64,000 nt of DNA, from assembly GCF_003285545.1 (NCBI RefSeq), contig NZ_QLNV01000007.1:62001-126000 (forward strand). The letters run 5' to 3'. This document shows, piece after piece, positions 37,661-47,303 of the stretch. Positions within the stretch are counted from its first letter, which is position 1, and each line of letters opens with the position of its first letter. The notes beneath the pieces are model-generated. The model did no database searches and was not told the origin of the DNA. It was given only the letters and a program-made list of their open reading frames with translations. Position numbers and translations under genes: made by a program. This DNA is from Sinomicrobium soli (lineage in GTDB: Bacteria; Bacteroidota; Bacteroidia; Flavobacteriales; Flavobacteriaceae).

Positions 37661-39340
37661 TCAGCGGGCATAACGGCGTTTTCTCAGCAAAGAGAACAGC
37701 AGCCCGAATACCGCAAGCAATACCAGGGGTACTGCAAGATTGACCACCTTCCACAATGCCTGCCCGGCAGCCACTTTTTCCTTGTCGAGGAAAGGAATGG
37801 AGACTTCCTTGCTCCTGATATAGATCAGTCCGTTCCGGTCCAGCAGGTAATTGACACAGTTCCTGAGAAACTCCTTATTGCCGTAGAAATTATTGGTCCA
37901 TTTATCGTACCCCAGTTCCAGGGGGCTCCCCTGGTTCAGCTGGTTCTTAATCAGGTCGCCATCGGAGACCACGATCATTCCGGAAGGTGCCCCTACCTCC
38001 TTATTATCGTCGAGGTCCAAAGGTTTTACCCGGTTGCGGTATACCGAATTAAAGCGTCCTTCGAGCAACACCGCCAGGGGCTGATTGCCGTTGTTATAGG
38101 TTTCCCGGTCGGGTTCTTCCCCGATAATGTCCAGGCTGATCTCTACCGGGGTCCCTACCGTTTTTGACAGGGGGGAGCTGCGCAGCAATACGGTCTTCCG
38201 CACCGTATTCTTCAGCGTGTCCATAGCCCCGGCAAAATCGAACCGGAGGGCTTCCAGGTTATTGGTTACGGGATGATCGTTCTTCGAAAACACCATAGGC
38301 GCATAAAACCACGGATAAGGTTCGTAGCGGGAAGCATTCCCCTCTCCCGTAGCCAGGACGATCTGGGTAAAGTACAGGTCATTGACCAGCACCGGGTTGA
38401 TACGCACCCCGTATGAAAAGAACATATCGTTGAGATTGAGGTCTCTCGGCATGGCATACGTCTTTCCCGCCTCGTTGTAGAGGCTGTCCCTTTCCGCATG
38501 TACGGGATCTACCAGCCACAGCGATTTCCCGCCGTGCATCACATACTGGTCGAGCACCGCTTTTTCCCCGTCGGTAAAAGGCTCCGTAGGTTTGGCCACC
38601 AGTATCATATCGAACTTCCGGAGTTCGTCCAGGGTACGCTGCGGGGCGGTAGCCACCGAGTCCATTGTAAAAGGGGCCAGGTTGTAATAATCGCGCAATG
38701 TGCCCAGGAAATCGGCAATGTAGATATCGTCCAGTTCACCATTGCCCTTGAGCACGGCTATATTCTGCTTATCGGTTATCGCCAGCCTGGCAAAGGCATC
38801 GGCAAAGACGTATTCCAGTTGTTGAATGGAATTATTCACCCTTTCTTCATCGCTCGCCCCCAGCTTGTTTTTGAGCAGGGATATCCTTACACTCTTCTCC
38901 CCCGAGTTGGCCATAGCCCACGGAAAGATCATCTCCTGCGAGGTTTTCCCGCCTTCTTCCACCGAATACCGGAGCGGGGTAAGTCCGACAGACTGCATCT
39001 CCCGGATGATGTTTTCCGAATGTCCGCTTTCTTCAAGCGGATCGATAAAATTAAAGCTAATACGATTGTTGCGCGCGGCAAACTCTTCCAGCATCTGCCG
39101 GGTTTCCTCCCTCAGTTTGCGGAATTCGGCCGGTAGCTGCCCGCCCAGGAACACATCTACAAAAACAGGTTCGTCTACGTTTTCCAGTGGCTTGAGGGAG
39201 GCTTCGGAGAGGGTGTACCTCTTATCCCGGGTAAGGTCGAACCGCCCGTAGAAATTTTCGGAAAGGATGTTGCAGATCACGAGCAGTACCAAAACGCCCG
39301 CCACGCCGAACAGGGGATGTCTTTTCAGTTTATCTGCCAT
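37661..39340 (-). CDS. gldG: Gliding motility ABC transporter auxiliary protein GldG
   Basis: 559 residues: an N-terminal helix (about 12-30), a large extracytoplasmic domain (YTLSEASLKPLENVDEPVFVDVFLGGQLPAEFRKLREETRQ in pieces), and a C-terminal helix (VVNLAVPLVLLAVFGLLFSLL) with a basic tail. The sequence matches the GldG/ABC-2 substrate-like family, including AVLKGNGELDD and WLVDPVH. With GldF and the ATPase GldA (not in this window) it forms an ABC transporter needed for gliding in some flavobacteria. Overlaps gldF by 11 nt. Confidence 0.93.
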   Translation of the reverse strand: MADKLKRHPLFGVAGVLVLLVICNILSENFYGRFDLTRDKRYTLSEASLKPLENVDEPVFVDVFLGGQLPAEFRKLREETRQMLEEFAARNNRISFNFIDPLEESGHSENIIREMQSVGLTPLRYSVEEGGKTSQEMIFPWAMANSGEKSVRISLLKNKLGASDEERVNNSIQQLEYVFADAFARLAITDKQNIAVLKGNGELDDIYIADFLGTLRDYYNLAPFTMDSVATAPQRTLDELRKFDMILVAKPTEPFTDGEKAVLDQYVMHGGKSLWLVDPVHAERDSLYNEAGKTYAMPRDLNLNDMFFSYGVRINPVLVNDLYFTQIVLATGEGNASRYEPYPWFYAPMVFSKNDHPVTNNLEALRFDFAGAMDTLKNTVRKTVLLRSSPLSKTVGTPVEISLDIIGEEPDRETYNNGNQPLAVLLEGRFNSVYRNRVKPLDLDDNKEVGAPSGMIVVSDGDLIKNQLNQGSPLELGYDKWTNNFYGNKEFLRNCVNYLLDRNGLIYIRSKEVSIPFLDKEKVAAGQALWKVVNLAVPLVLLAVFGLLFSLLRKRRYAR

Positions 39341-40055
39341 CGGGTCTGTTTTTGAGCCTGACCACGGTCAGGTAAAGGAAAAAGAAGGCCACGGAGAGAA
39401 AATAGACGATATCCCGGGTATCCAGCACCCCCCGGCCTACACTGTCGAAATGCGCCTTCATGCCCAGTGCGGAGATCCAGGCCGTATTGCCCAGCAGGGA
39501 AAGTCCTTCAAAACCGTAATAAAAAAAGAAACATATCAGCACCGATATGAGGAAGGCCACGATCTGGTTGTCTGACCATATCGAGGTAAAGACCCCTATG
39601 GCCGAATACGAAAGTACCAGGAAGCACAAACCGAAGTACGATCCCAGGGTACTGCCTGTATCCAGGTTTCCTTCGGGGTTCCCGAGTTTCCATACGGTAA
39701 GTACGTACAACAGGGTAGGCAACAGGGCCATGAGTACGAGGACAAAAGCGGCGGCGTATTTTCCCAGAACGATCTGCCAGTAACTTACCGGGCGTGTAAG
39801 GAGCAGTTCGAGGGTTCCCAGTTTCCTTTCGTCGGAAAAGCTTTTCATGGTCACCGCCGGGATAAGGAACAGGAGTATCCAGGGCGCCAACCTGAAAAAG
39901 GCAGTGAGATCGGCAAAGCCCGATTGCAGTATGTTGTATTCCCCGTCAAAAACCCACAGGAAAAGTCCGTTGAGCACCAGGAAAACAGCGATCACCAGGT
40001 ATCCTACCGGGGAGGCAAAAAAGGCATTTATTTCTTTTTTCAGTATTGCAAGCAT
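39330..40055 (-). CDS. gldF: Gliding motility ABC transporter permease GldF
   Basis: A 241-residue ABC-2 type permease with six hydrophobic segments. MLAILKKEINAFFASPVGYLVIAVFL and KSFSDERKLGTLELLLTRPVS are characteristic of the GldF/NosY group. Partner of gldG, which it overlaps by 11 nt. The SAM hydrolase gene upstream (30 nt) is probably in the same transcript. Confidence 0.94.
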   Translation of the reverse strand: MLAILKKEINAFFASPVGYLVIAVFLVLNGLFLWVFDGEYNILQSGFADLTAFFRLAPWILLFLIPAVTMKSFSDERKLGTLELLLTRPVSYWQIVLGKYAAAFVLVLMALLPTLLYVLTVWKLGNPEGNLDTGSTLGSYFGLCFLVLSYSAIGVFTSIWSDNQIVAFLISVLICFFFYYGFEGLSLLGNTAWISALGMKAHFDSVGRGVLDTRDIVYFLSVAFFFLYLTVVRLKNRPDGR

Positions 40056-40085
40056 ATATAACTTCTCACTCTCTGCAGATTATCA

Positions 40086-40916
40086 TTATAAAAACCTGAC
40101 CGTAACGACATCCCTATAACTGAGCCCGAGCAGGCTGGAAGCCCCTCCGACGGTATCGCGGTTGCTGCGGTACATGGCCAGTTCTATATACCCTGCCGAA
40201 TTAAAAACGGCAAGCCGTTTTCCGTCGTCGTCCCGCAGCGGTTTTTCTATGGAAAAATTGACGATATCACTGTATTTGGCATGTATTTTCTCAAACCTGT
40301 AATTGCGGGCATAGAGCTCGAACTTTCTCCCTCTCCGCACGTTCTCGAAAAGCTGCCGCGATATATTGGTCACCACATTGCCGTAATTATCCACATACAC
40401 CACATGACCCGTCACCGTATCCTGCTCGGTGTTGAGCAGGGGGGTAAATGCCTTCAGGGATTTCAGTTCCCCTATCGGTTTTCCGACGACTTCCAGTTTC
40501 CCTCCCCTTGCGATATGGCAGGCCACCCTGACAAAAACGTCTTTACAGGGAAAAATCGTATCCATATCGTTGTAAAGATTGATCTCTACCATTTTTTCGG
40601 GGGTCCCCTCACCTATGATAAGCGACATTACGCCATTGTCGGCCCCTACAAAATAATGCCCGTCGAAACAAACCGCTATATGCCGTGTATCCGGGTTGCG
40701 TTCGGAGTCTACACCGTACACATGAATACTGCCTTCGGGGAAGTCCCTGTAGGCATTTCCGAGAATATAGGCCGCCTCCTCTACGTTAAACGGGCTTACC
40801 TGGTGCGATATATCCACGATACGCACCTCTTCTGCCTCCCGGTACACCGCCCCCTTGACCGCCCCTACAAAGTGGTCTTTCTCTCCGAAATCCGTAGTTA
40901 AACTTATTATAGCCAT
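40086..40916 (-). CDS. SAM hydroxide adenosyltransferase (DUF62 family)
   Basis: 276 residues. It belongs to the fluorinase/chlorinase superfamily but is of the common hydrolytic type that splits S-adenosylmethionine into adenosine and methionine. Visible: N-terminal IISLTTDFGEKDHFVGAVKGAV, then VDISHQVSPFNVEEAAYILGNAYRDFPEGSIHVYGVD in pieces, YFVGADNGVMSLI, and in the C-terminal domain GHVVYVDNYGNVVTNI. Cytoplasmic. First gene of a likely unit with gldF and gldG. Confidence 0.92.
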   Translation of the reverse strand: MAIISLTTDFGEKDHFVGAVKGAVYREAEEVRIVDISHQVSPFNVEEAAYILGNAYRDFPEGSIHVYGVDSERNPDTRHIAVCFDGHYFVGADNGVMSLIIGEGTPEKMVEINLYNDMDTIFPCKDVFVRVACHIARGGKLEVVGKPIGELKSLKAFTPLLNTEQDTVTGHVVYVDNYGNVVTNISRQLFENVRRGRKFELYARNYRFEKIHAKYSDIVNFSIEKPLRDDDGKRLAVFNSAGYIELAMYRSNRDTVGGASSLLGLSYRDVVTVRFL

Positions 40917-41173
40917 AAAACAGTACCGAAGCTTTTTTTGTGTAAATTAGCCAGAAAATACAATCCTTCTGTTTATTTCCTTCAGGGGTATACAAACCAC
41001 AAACGTACTAAAAAACGAGGGGATAAACTATAGGAAAAAGTACAGTTTTTTATCGTACTTTTAATGAAGAGTTAATGACCGTGTCCGCCGAAGGTCCGCT
41101 GACTTTTTCCCCTGCTGCGGGGTGTGAGACCGGTGCGGGAACGGGTAATAGGAATAAACAAACCCGATAGCTT

Positions 41174-42136
41174 TTGAACGAGATAGTAGTAGAACTTACC
41201 GAGATCAGCCCGCGAGAATTTTTCGGCGAGCAGAACATCAACATCGAACTCCTTAAAAAATATTTCCCGAAACTGAAGATCGTAGCGCGGGGCAACAAGA
41301 TAAAGGCCTATGGAGACGAAGAGATCCTGGAAGAATTTGACAAGCGTATGGACAAGCTGGTCATGTATTTCGGGAAGTATAACAAACTGGACGAAAACAC
41401 CATAGAACGCATTCTTACGAGCGACGCTGACGAGGCCTTTGAAACCCCGGCCCTGGCCAATGCCCGGGTATTGCTTCACGGGGTCAACGGCAGGCTGATC
41501 AAGGCCCAGACGGCCAACCAGCAGCTACTGGTAGACATGATGATGAAAAACGACATGGTCTTTGCCATAGGCCCGGCTGGTACCGGGAAAACCTATACGG
41601 GAGTGGCCCTGGCGGTAAAAGCCCTGAAAGAAAAACAGGTAAAACGCATTATCCTGACCCGCCCCGCCGTGGAAGCCGGGGAAAATCTCGGGTTCCTTCC
41701 CGGCGACCTCAAGGAAAAGCTGGACCCGTATATGCAACCGCTTTACGACGCCCTTCGCGACATGATCCCTGCAGAAAAACTTCAGAATTATATCGAAACC
41801 GGCATCATACAAATTGCCCCCATGGCCTTTATGCGGGGACGTACGCTGGACAATGCCTTTGTAATTCTCGACGAAGCCCAGAACACCACCCACGCCCAGA
41901 TGAAAATGTTCCTGACCCGTATGGGGAAAAACGCCAAATTCATGATCACCGGCGACCCCGGGCAGATCGATCTCCCGCGAAGGGTGATCTCCGGGCTGAA
42001 AGAAGCCCTGCTGGTACTCAAGGACGTTAAGGGTATCGGGATGGTATACCTCAACGACAAGGATGTGATACGCCACCGGCTGGTAAAAAGTATAATCGAT
42101 GCTTATAAGGATATCGAGCACAACAGCAACTCATAA
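41174..42136 (+). CDS. PhoH family ATPase
   Basis: 320 residues; N-terminal KH-like region, then a helicase-type P-loop AIGPAGTGKTYTGVALAVKAL (about residues 133-152), Walker B FVILDEAQNTTHAQMK, and MITGDPGQIDLP, all PhoH signatures. PhoH proteins are linked to RNA metabolism and phosphate starvation. No ATG precedes the conserved start, so the TTG at 41174 (LNEIVVELTEI) is used. The 257-nt gap before it holds a TACTTTTA box near 41056 and nothing else clear. Confidence 0.93.
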   Translation: MNEIVVELTEISPREFFGEQNINIELLKKYFPKLKIVARGNKIKAYGDEEILEEFDKRMDKLVMYFGKYNKLDENTIERILTSDADEAFETPALANARVLLHGVNGRLIKAQTANQQLLVDMMMKNDMVFAIGPAGTGKTYTGVALAVKALKEKQVKRIILTRPAVEAGENLGFLPGDLKEKLDPYMQPLYDALRDMIPAEKLQNYIETGIIQIAPMAFMRGRTLDNAFVILDEAQNTTHAQMKMFLTRMGKNAKFMITGDPGQIDLPRRVISGLKEALLVLKDVKGIGMVYLNDKDVIRHRLVKSIIDAYKDIEHNSNS

Positions 42137-42146
42137 GCTTTTCCCG

Positions 42147-42154
42147 TATATTTG
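42147..42154 (+). promoter_or_regulatory. -7 element TATATTTG of purC
   Basis: Exact consensus in the 42-nt gap between phoH and purC; leader about 19 nt. Confidence 0.6.
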
Positions 42155-42178
42155 CGACAAAATCACGATGTTCATCAC

Positions 42179-43135
42179 ATGAGTAATACAATAACAGCTA
42201 CCAATTACAATTTTCCCGGACAGAAAACAGTCTATAAAGGCAAGGTCCGTGAAGTTTATACCTTAGACAACGACCTGCTGGTCATGATCGCTACCGACAG
42301 GCTTTCGGCTTTCGACGTGGTCATGCCCAGGGGAATACCTTACAAGGGGCAGATCCTGAACCAGATCGCTACCAAAATGATGAAGGCTACCGAAGATATC
42401 GTGCCCAACTGGCTGATCGCTACCCCCGACCCGAATGTGGCTGTGGGGCACCGGTGTACGCCCTTTAAGGTGGAAATGGTAATACGGGGATACCTGTCCG
42501 GCCATGCCGCAAGGGAATACCATGCCGGGAAACGGCTGTTATGCGGTGTGCCCATGCCGGAAGGGATGAAGGAAAATGACAGATTCCCCGAGCCGGTCAT
42601 CACCCCGTCCACAAAAGCCGACAACGGCGAACACGATGAAGATATTTCCAGGGAAGACATCCTGAAAAAAGGGATTGTTTCCGAAGAAGATTATACACAG
42701 CTGGAAGCCTATACCCGGGCTCTTTTTCAGCGCGGAACGGAAATTGCCGCCAGACAGGGACTTATTCTTGTCGACACCAAATACGAATTCGGGAAAACGG
42801 CAGACGGTAAGATCGTGCTTATCGATGAGATCCATACGCCGGACTCTTCACGCTATTTCTATGCCAGCGGGTACCAGGAACGCCAGGACAAGGGAAAAAA
42901 GCAAAAACAATTGTCCAAGGAGTTTGTTCGCCAATGGCTGATCGAAAACGGGTTCCAGGGAAAAGAAGGACAACAGATCCCGGAGATGACCGATGCCTAT
43001 ATCCATTCCGTATCCGAACGCTATATCGAACTCTATGAGCAGATTACCGGGGAAACTTTCCAGCGTGCCAATATCAGTAATATCGAAACGCGTATCGAGA
43101 AAAACGTACTGGATTACTTGAATACGGCCGGTTAA
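42179..43135 (+). CDS. purC: Phosphoribosylaminoimidazole-succinocarboxamide synthase
   Basis: Purine biosynthesis: joins CAIR and aspartate to give SAICAR with ATP. 318 residues of the long (yeast-like) SAICAR synthetase type. Visible: [40 protein letters not shown] in pieces, [39 protein letters not shown] and [21 protein letters not shown] at 42179 is chosen because the nine upstream codons overlap the promoter. Confidence 0.97.
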   Translation: MSNTITATNYNFPGQKTVYKGKVREVYTLDNDLLVMIATDRLSAFDVVMPRGIPYKGQILNQIATKMMKATEDIVPNWLIATPDPNVAVGHRCTPFKVEMVIRGYLSGHAAREYHAGKRLLCGVPMPEGMKENDRFPEPVITPSTKADNGEHDEDISREDILKKGIVSEEDYTQLEAYTRALFQRGTEIAARQGLILVDTKYEFGKTADGKIVLIDEIHTPDSSRYFYASGYQERQDKGKKQKQLSKEFVRQWLIENGFQGKEGQQIPEMTDAYIHSVSERYIELYEQITGETFQRANISNIETRIEKNVLDYLNTAG

Positions 43136-43163
43136 TCTACTGTTAAAGAACACAATACTTTCA

Positions 43164-43206
43164 AAAAGCGTCCCGGCTGTCTATCCTCGACAACCGGGAC
43201 GCTTTT
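43164..43206. terminator. Bidirectional terminator between purC and an MFS gene
   Basis: A 13-bp perfect stem, AAAAGCGTCCCGG against CCGGGACGCTTTT, with a 17-nt loop. A-runs and T-runs on either side serve both convergent genes. Confidence 0.88.
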
Positions 43207-43232
43207 ATATTGATATATGGTTTTATGATTTC

Positions 43233-44462
43233 CTACATCTCTGCCCTTTTCCTTTTCTCCGAAGGCAGGAATACGGTAAGTAATCCCAGCAAAGGCAGGA
43301 AAGAGCACATTTTAAATACGTACTCTATACTCGTGGCGTCTGCAATATCGCCGAGTATGGCGGAACCAATGCCTGCTATCCCGAAAGCAAAGCCGAAAAA
43401 CAGCCCGGATACCATCCCTACTTTTCCCGGGATCAGCTCCTGGGCATATACCAGGATAGCGGAGAAAGCCGAGGATAATATCAGTCCGATAAGCACGGTC
43501 AGTGTCCCCGTCCAGAACAGGTTTACATAAGGCAGGATAAGGGTAAAAGGTGCGATACCCAGGATACTGAACCAGATTACATACTTACGCCCGAAACGGT
43601 CGCCCAAAGGTCCGCCGAAAAACGTACCGGCCGCTATGGCAAACAGGAATACGAAAAGATAGACCTGCGATGCCTGTACGGATACGTCAAATTTGTCCAT
43701 CAGGTAAAAGGTATAATAACTGGTAAGGCTGGTCATGTAGATATACTTGGAGAAAATCAGAAAAAGCAGTACGACAATAGACCAGATTACCTGTGTCCGG
43801 GACAAGCGATGCCCCAGGGCATGGTCGTACGTCTTTTTCTTTCTGGCCGGTGCGCGGTGCAGGTTGTTCTTATACCATTGTCCTACGCGCGACAGTACGA
43901 TAATGGCCAGTAAAGCCGCCAGTGAGAACCAGATCACCGAAAACTGCCCGAACGGCACAATGATCATGGCTGCCAGCAACGGCCCCATAGAACTACCGGC
44001 ATTCCCTCCTACCTGGAAAAGAGACTGGGCCATACCATGTCGTCCTCCCGAGGCCATATGAGCAATACGTGAGGCTTCCGGATGAAACACAGACGATCCC
44101 ATCCCGATCAGCCCTACGGAAAACAGGACCATCCCGAAATCAGGTGCCATGGATAAAACCACCAGCCCTATCAGCGTAAATCCCATGCCGATCGCCAGGG
44201 AATACGGTTTGGGATATTTGTCCGTATACAACCCGACCAGGGGCTGTAACAGTGAAGCGGTAAGCTGAAAGGTCAGGGTTATAAGCCCTACCTGCGCAAA
44301 ACTCAGCTTAAAGGATTCCTTCACCAGGGGATAGATCGAAGGGATAAGTGATTGTAAGGTGTCGTTCATCATATGAGAAAAACTCAGCGCGAACAATACC
44401 GGGAAAACCGTCTTCTCTGCCGTGATACCCGATCCGGCGGAAACCGATGTATTTTTGTGCAT
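43233..44462 (-). CDS. MFS transporter, fosmidomycin-resistance (Fsr) type
   Basis: 409 residues and twelve membrane helices. LFALSFSHMMNDTLQSLIPSIYPLVKESF at the N-terminus and GSSVFHPEASRIAHMASGGRHGMAQSLFQVGGNAGSSMGP (in pieces) are typical of the Fsr group of drug exporters. The actual substrate is unknown. Single gene, divergent from mnmE. Confidence 0.9.
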   Translation of the reverse strand: MHKNTSVSAGSGITAEKTVFPVLFALSFSHMMNDTLQSLIPSIYPLVKESFKLSFAQVGLITLTFQLTASLLQPLVGLYTDKYPKPYSLAIGMGFTLIGLVVLSMAPDFGMVLFSVGLIGMGSSVFHPEASRIAHMASGGRHGMAQSLFQVGGNAGSSMGPLLAAMIIVPFGQFSVIWFSLAALLAIIVLSRVGQWYKNNLHRAPARKKKTYDHALGHRLSRTQVIWSIVVLLFLIFSKYIYMTSLTSYYTFYLMDKFDVSVQASQVYLFVFLFAIAAGTFFGGPLGDRFGRKYVIWFSILGIAPFTLILPYVNLFWTGTLTVLIGLILSSAFSAILVYAQELIPGKVGMVSGLFFGFAFGIAGIGSAILGDIADATSIEYVFKMCSFLPLLGLLTVFLPSEKRKRAEM

Positions 44463-44585
44463 GGTAAAAGGATTTTAATACCCTGCAAATTTAAAGTGCC
44501 CTCCGTTATCTCATACACAATAGTCATCCTTTTTACGATGCCCAGATCACAAAAAACACACGCTGGCCATTTGCCCGATTTTAAA

Positions 44586-44593
44586 TACTTTTG
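44586..44593 (+). promoter_or_regulatory. -7 element TACTTTTG of mnmE
   Basis: Exact TAnnTTTG, 17 nt before the mnmE ATG. TTTG at 44570-44573 is too close (12 nt) for a standard -33. Confidence 0.5.
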
Positions 44594-44609
44594 CATCAAA
44601 GAAAAAGTC

Positions 44610-45995
44610 ATGCTGCCAAACGATACGATCATAGCCTTAGCCACTCCGAGCGGCGCAGGAGCCATTGCCGTTATCCGGCTGTCCGGAAAAGAGGCCATCC
44701 GCATTGCAGGAGAAAAGTTCCGTTCGGTCAAAGGAAAAGAACTGTCGGCACAAAAAAGCCATACCATTCACCTGGGGCATATCGTCGACGGTCCGAAAGT
44801 CCTGGACGAGGTTCTGATCAGTATTTTTAAAAATCCGCATTCCTATACCGGGGAAGATGTTATCGAAATTTCCTGCCACGGTTCCCCTTATATTCAACGC
44901 GAAATACTTCAGCTTTTTTTGCGTAACGGCTGCCGCATGGCCAACGCCGGCGAGTTTACCCTTCGTGCCTTTCTCAACGGCAAGCTCGACCTCAGCCAGG
45001 CCGAAGCCGTGGCCGACCTTATCGCTTCCGACAACGAGGCTTCACACCAGGTAGCCATTCAGCAAATGCGGGGTGGTTTCTCCGGAGAGATCGAAAAACT
45101 ACGGCAGGAACTGCTCGACTTCGCTTCACTTATCGAACTCGAACTCGACTTTGCCGAGGAAGATGTCGAATTTGCCGACCGCAGCCGCTTCGAAGAACTC
45201 CTGCAACGCATAGAGCTTGTGCTCAAACGCCTTATCGATTCGTTTGCTGTGGGTAATGTGATCAAAAACGGTATTCCCGTAGCCATTGTCGGAGCGCCCA
45301 ATGTAGGCAAGTCTACCCTGCTCAATGCCCTGCTCAACGAAGAACGGGCTATCGTAAGCGATATCGCCGGAACCACCCGCGATACTATCGAAGACGAAAT
45401 CGTGATTAACGGTATCGCCTTCCGCTTTATAGACACTGCCGGGATCCGGGAAACCGAAGATGTCGTAGAGAGTATCGGGATTAAAAAGACTTTCGAAAAA
45501 ATCACCCAGGCACAGGTAGTCATTTACCTTTTCGACGCCTCCCATTTTGCAGCGAACAGCGAAACGATTACCGTTGAAATCGAAAAAATAAAAAACCGGT
45601 TCCCGCAAAAACCACTGCTTATCCTCGCCAATAAAACCGACCTGGCCGATAAAGAAGAAATTGCAAAAGGACTGGAATACGACAACCTCCTGTTTATCTC
45701 CGCCAGGCAAAACGAAGGCATAGAAACACTCAAGGAAAAACTGCTCGAATTCGTCAACACCGGCGCCCTGCGTAACAACGAAACCATCGTCACCAACAGC
45801 CGTCATTACGATGCCCTGCTCAAAGCCCTGGAAGAAATTCAGAAGGTGCAGCACGGCCTTCAAACGGGTATCTCCGGAGACCTCCTCGCCATCGACATCC
45901 GCGAAGCCCTGTACCACTTCGGGGAAATCACCGGTCAGGTAACCAATGATGAATTGCTGGGGAATATTTTTGCTAATTTTTGTATCGGTAAATAA
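44610..45995 (+). CDS. mnmE: tRNA modification GTPase MnmE
   Basis: With MnmG forms 5-carboxymethylaminomethyl-uridine at the tRNA wobble position. 461 residues from the ATG at 44610. N-terminal folate-binding domain (DTIIALATPSGAGAIAVIRLSG), helical domain, G domain with GAPNVGKSTLLNALL, DIAGTTRD, DTAGIRE and NKTD, and the C-terminal CIGK motif containing the catalytic cysteine. The final codons (ANFCIGK-stop) are intact. The accessory island begins right after this stop codon, so this is the probable integration target. Confidence 0.98.
   Translation: MLPNDTIIALATPSGAGAIAVIRLSGKEAIRIAGEKFRSVKGKELSAQKSHTIHLGHIVDGPKVLDEVLISIFKNPHSYTGEDVIEISCHGSPYIQREILQLFLRNGCRMANAGEFTLRAFLNGKLDLSQAEAVADLIASDNEASHQVAIQQMRGGFSGEIEKLRQELLDFASLIELELDFAEEDVEFADRSRFEELLQRIELVLKRLIDSFAVGNVIKNGIPVAIVGAPNVGKSTLLNALLNEERAIVSDIAGTTRDTIEDEIVINGIAFRFIDTAGIRETEDVVESIGIKKTFEKITQAQVVIYLFDASHFAANSETITVEIEKIKNRFPQKPLLILANKTDLADKEEIAKGLEYDNLLFISARQNEGIETLKEKLLEFVNTGALRNNETIVTNSRHYDALLKALEEIQKVQHGLQTGISGDLLAIDIREALYHFGEITGQVTNDELLGNIFANFCIGK
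45972..45995. other. Putative attachment site at the mnmE 3' end
   Basis: The last codons of mnmE read TTTTGTATCGGTAAATAA. From memory, SGI1-type islands of gamma-proteobacteria recombine at the equivalent 18 bp at the 3' end of mnmE (thdF/trmE), and the two sequences are clearly similar because they encode the same CIGK end. The integrase gene here starts 177 bp away and points away from mnmE. I did not find a convincing second copy at the far end of the island. Confidence 0.45.
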
Positions 45996-46093
45996 ATTTA
46001 TCAAACAACACCAAAAAACATATAACCAAAACAAACAAAATCAATACATTACAAAAAATATTTTGGGTTTAGGTTTCTTTTATAAAGTTAATT

Positions 46094-46164
46094 TTTGTAC
46101 CTTTTTTGCACCAAATTTACACCTCTACGATAATTTTTGATAACGGGGTGTAAAAATTTACACC
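46094..46164. promoter_or_regulatory. Phased TTTnnACC repeats upstream of the integrase
   Basis: TTTGTACC (46094), TTTGCACC (46105) and TTTACACC (46116) start exactly 11 bp apart, followed by an inverted pair GGTGTAAA (46147-46154) and TTTACACC (46157-46164), 7 bp before the integrase ATG. The helical phasing and position suggest integrase arm sites or an autoregulatory operator. Confidence 0.65.
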
Positions 46165-46171
46165 TTGCAAT

Positions 46172-47299
46172 ATGAAAATTACTTTAAAAAGGAAAAAACT
46201 CAAGAGTGGTAAAATCAGCTTGTATCTGGAATATTACAAAGGCTATTTTATCGACAAAGACGGTATTCAGAAAAACAATCGTGATTTTGAATATCTCAAA
46301 CTTTATCTACATCAAGACCCAAAAACTCCCGGAGAAAAAAGACACAATCAGGAAACCCTTGATCTGGCCAATCAGATTCTTACGCTTAGAAAGGCAGATT
46401 ATATCCAGGGCAAATTCAACATTAAAAACACCAAGAAGTCTAAGACCAACTTCCTGGAATATTATGACAGATTAAAGGAGGAACGATACGAAAGCAAGGG
46501 GAACTACGATAATTGGGATGCAGCTCTAAAGCATATCGAAAAATACTGCCCTCCAGCTATCACCTTTGAGGATATAGACGAAAATTTTGTCAAAGGTTTT
46601 AAAAAGTATTTAAACACCAAAGCCAAAACAAAAGGCGGCACTCCCCTATCGCAGAATTCCAAATACACTTATTTCAATAAGTTCAAAGCCTGCCTGCGTA
46701 CTGCTTTTGAAGAAGATTATCTCGATAAAAATATCATCAAGAGCGTTAAAGGTTTTGAGCAGGGAGAATCTCAGAGGGAATACCTTACCTATTCCGAATT
46801 ACAGGCTTTAACCAGGGCAAAATGTAAATACCCTGTTTTGAAATCAGCATTTATTTTTAGCTGCCTTACCGGGCTAAGGTGGAGTGACATCAATAAATTA
46901 ACCTGGTCCGAAATCCGGGATGAAGATGACAGCTCCCGAATTGTGTTCAGGCAGAAAAAAACCGAAGGTTTGGAGTATCTTTATATCTCCGACCAGGCAA
47001 GAGACCTGCTCGGTAAGCGTGGAAATGGAAGTGAGCGGGTATTTACAGGCCTTAAATACGGTGCTCATTTTAATGCGGAAATATTACGCTGGTGTATGCG
47101 GGCCGGTATTACCAAACATATTACTTTCCATAGCGCCCGGCATACCTGTGCCGTACTGCTCCTGGAACACGGTGCAGACATATACACCGTATCCAAAATT
47201 CTCGGTCACCGGGAATTGAGAACTACAGAAATCTACGCCAAGATTGTTGACACCAAAATGAAGGAGGCGGCGAATATTATACCTGAACTTAAAATTTAA
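46172..47299 (+). CDS. Tyrosine-type site-specific recombinase (island integrase)
   Basis: 375 residues of the Bacteroidota phage/transposon integrase type: N-terminal arm-binding domain, SAM-like core-binding domain (about 93-185), and catalytic domain with R236 (LTGLRWSD), H320-x-x-R323 (HSARH), H346 (ILGHREL) and nucleophile Y355 (EIYAKI). All active-site residues are present, so it is likely functional. It lies just after mnmE and is preceded by phased repeats. Confidence 0.96.
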   Translation: MKITLKRKKLKSGKISLYLEYYKGYFIDKDGIQKNNRDFEYLKLYLHQDPKTPGEKRHNQETLDLANQILTLRKADYIQGKFNIKNTKKSKTNFLEYYDRLKEERYESKGNYDNWDAALKHIEKYCPPAITFEDIDENFVKGFKKYLNTKAKTKGGTPLSQNSKYTYFNKFKACLRTAFEEDYLDKNIIKSVKGFEQGESQREYLTYSELQALTRAKCKYPVLKSAFIFSCLTGLRWSDINKLTWSEIRDEDDSSRIVFRQKKTEGLEYLYISDQARDLLGKRGNGSERVFTGLKYGAHFNAEILRWCMRAGITKHITFHSARHTCAVLLLEHGADIYTVSKILGHRELRTTEIYAKIVDTKMKEAANIIPELKI

Positions 47300-47303
47300 T
47301 AGT

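Noticed and set aside
37655-37665. Adjoining pssA and gldG stop codons as a functional signal
   Set aside because: Convergent genes meeting end to end are common in compact genomes; nothing else marks the junction.
44373-44609. 79-codon N-terminal extension of MnmE
   Set aside because: It overlaps the promoter and the divergent MFS gene; MnmE homologues begin at MLPNDTIIA.
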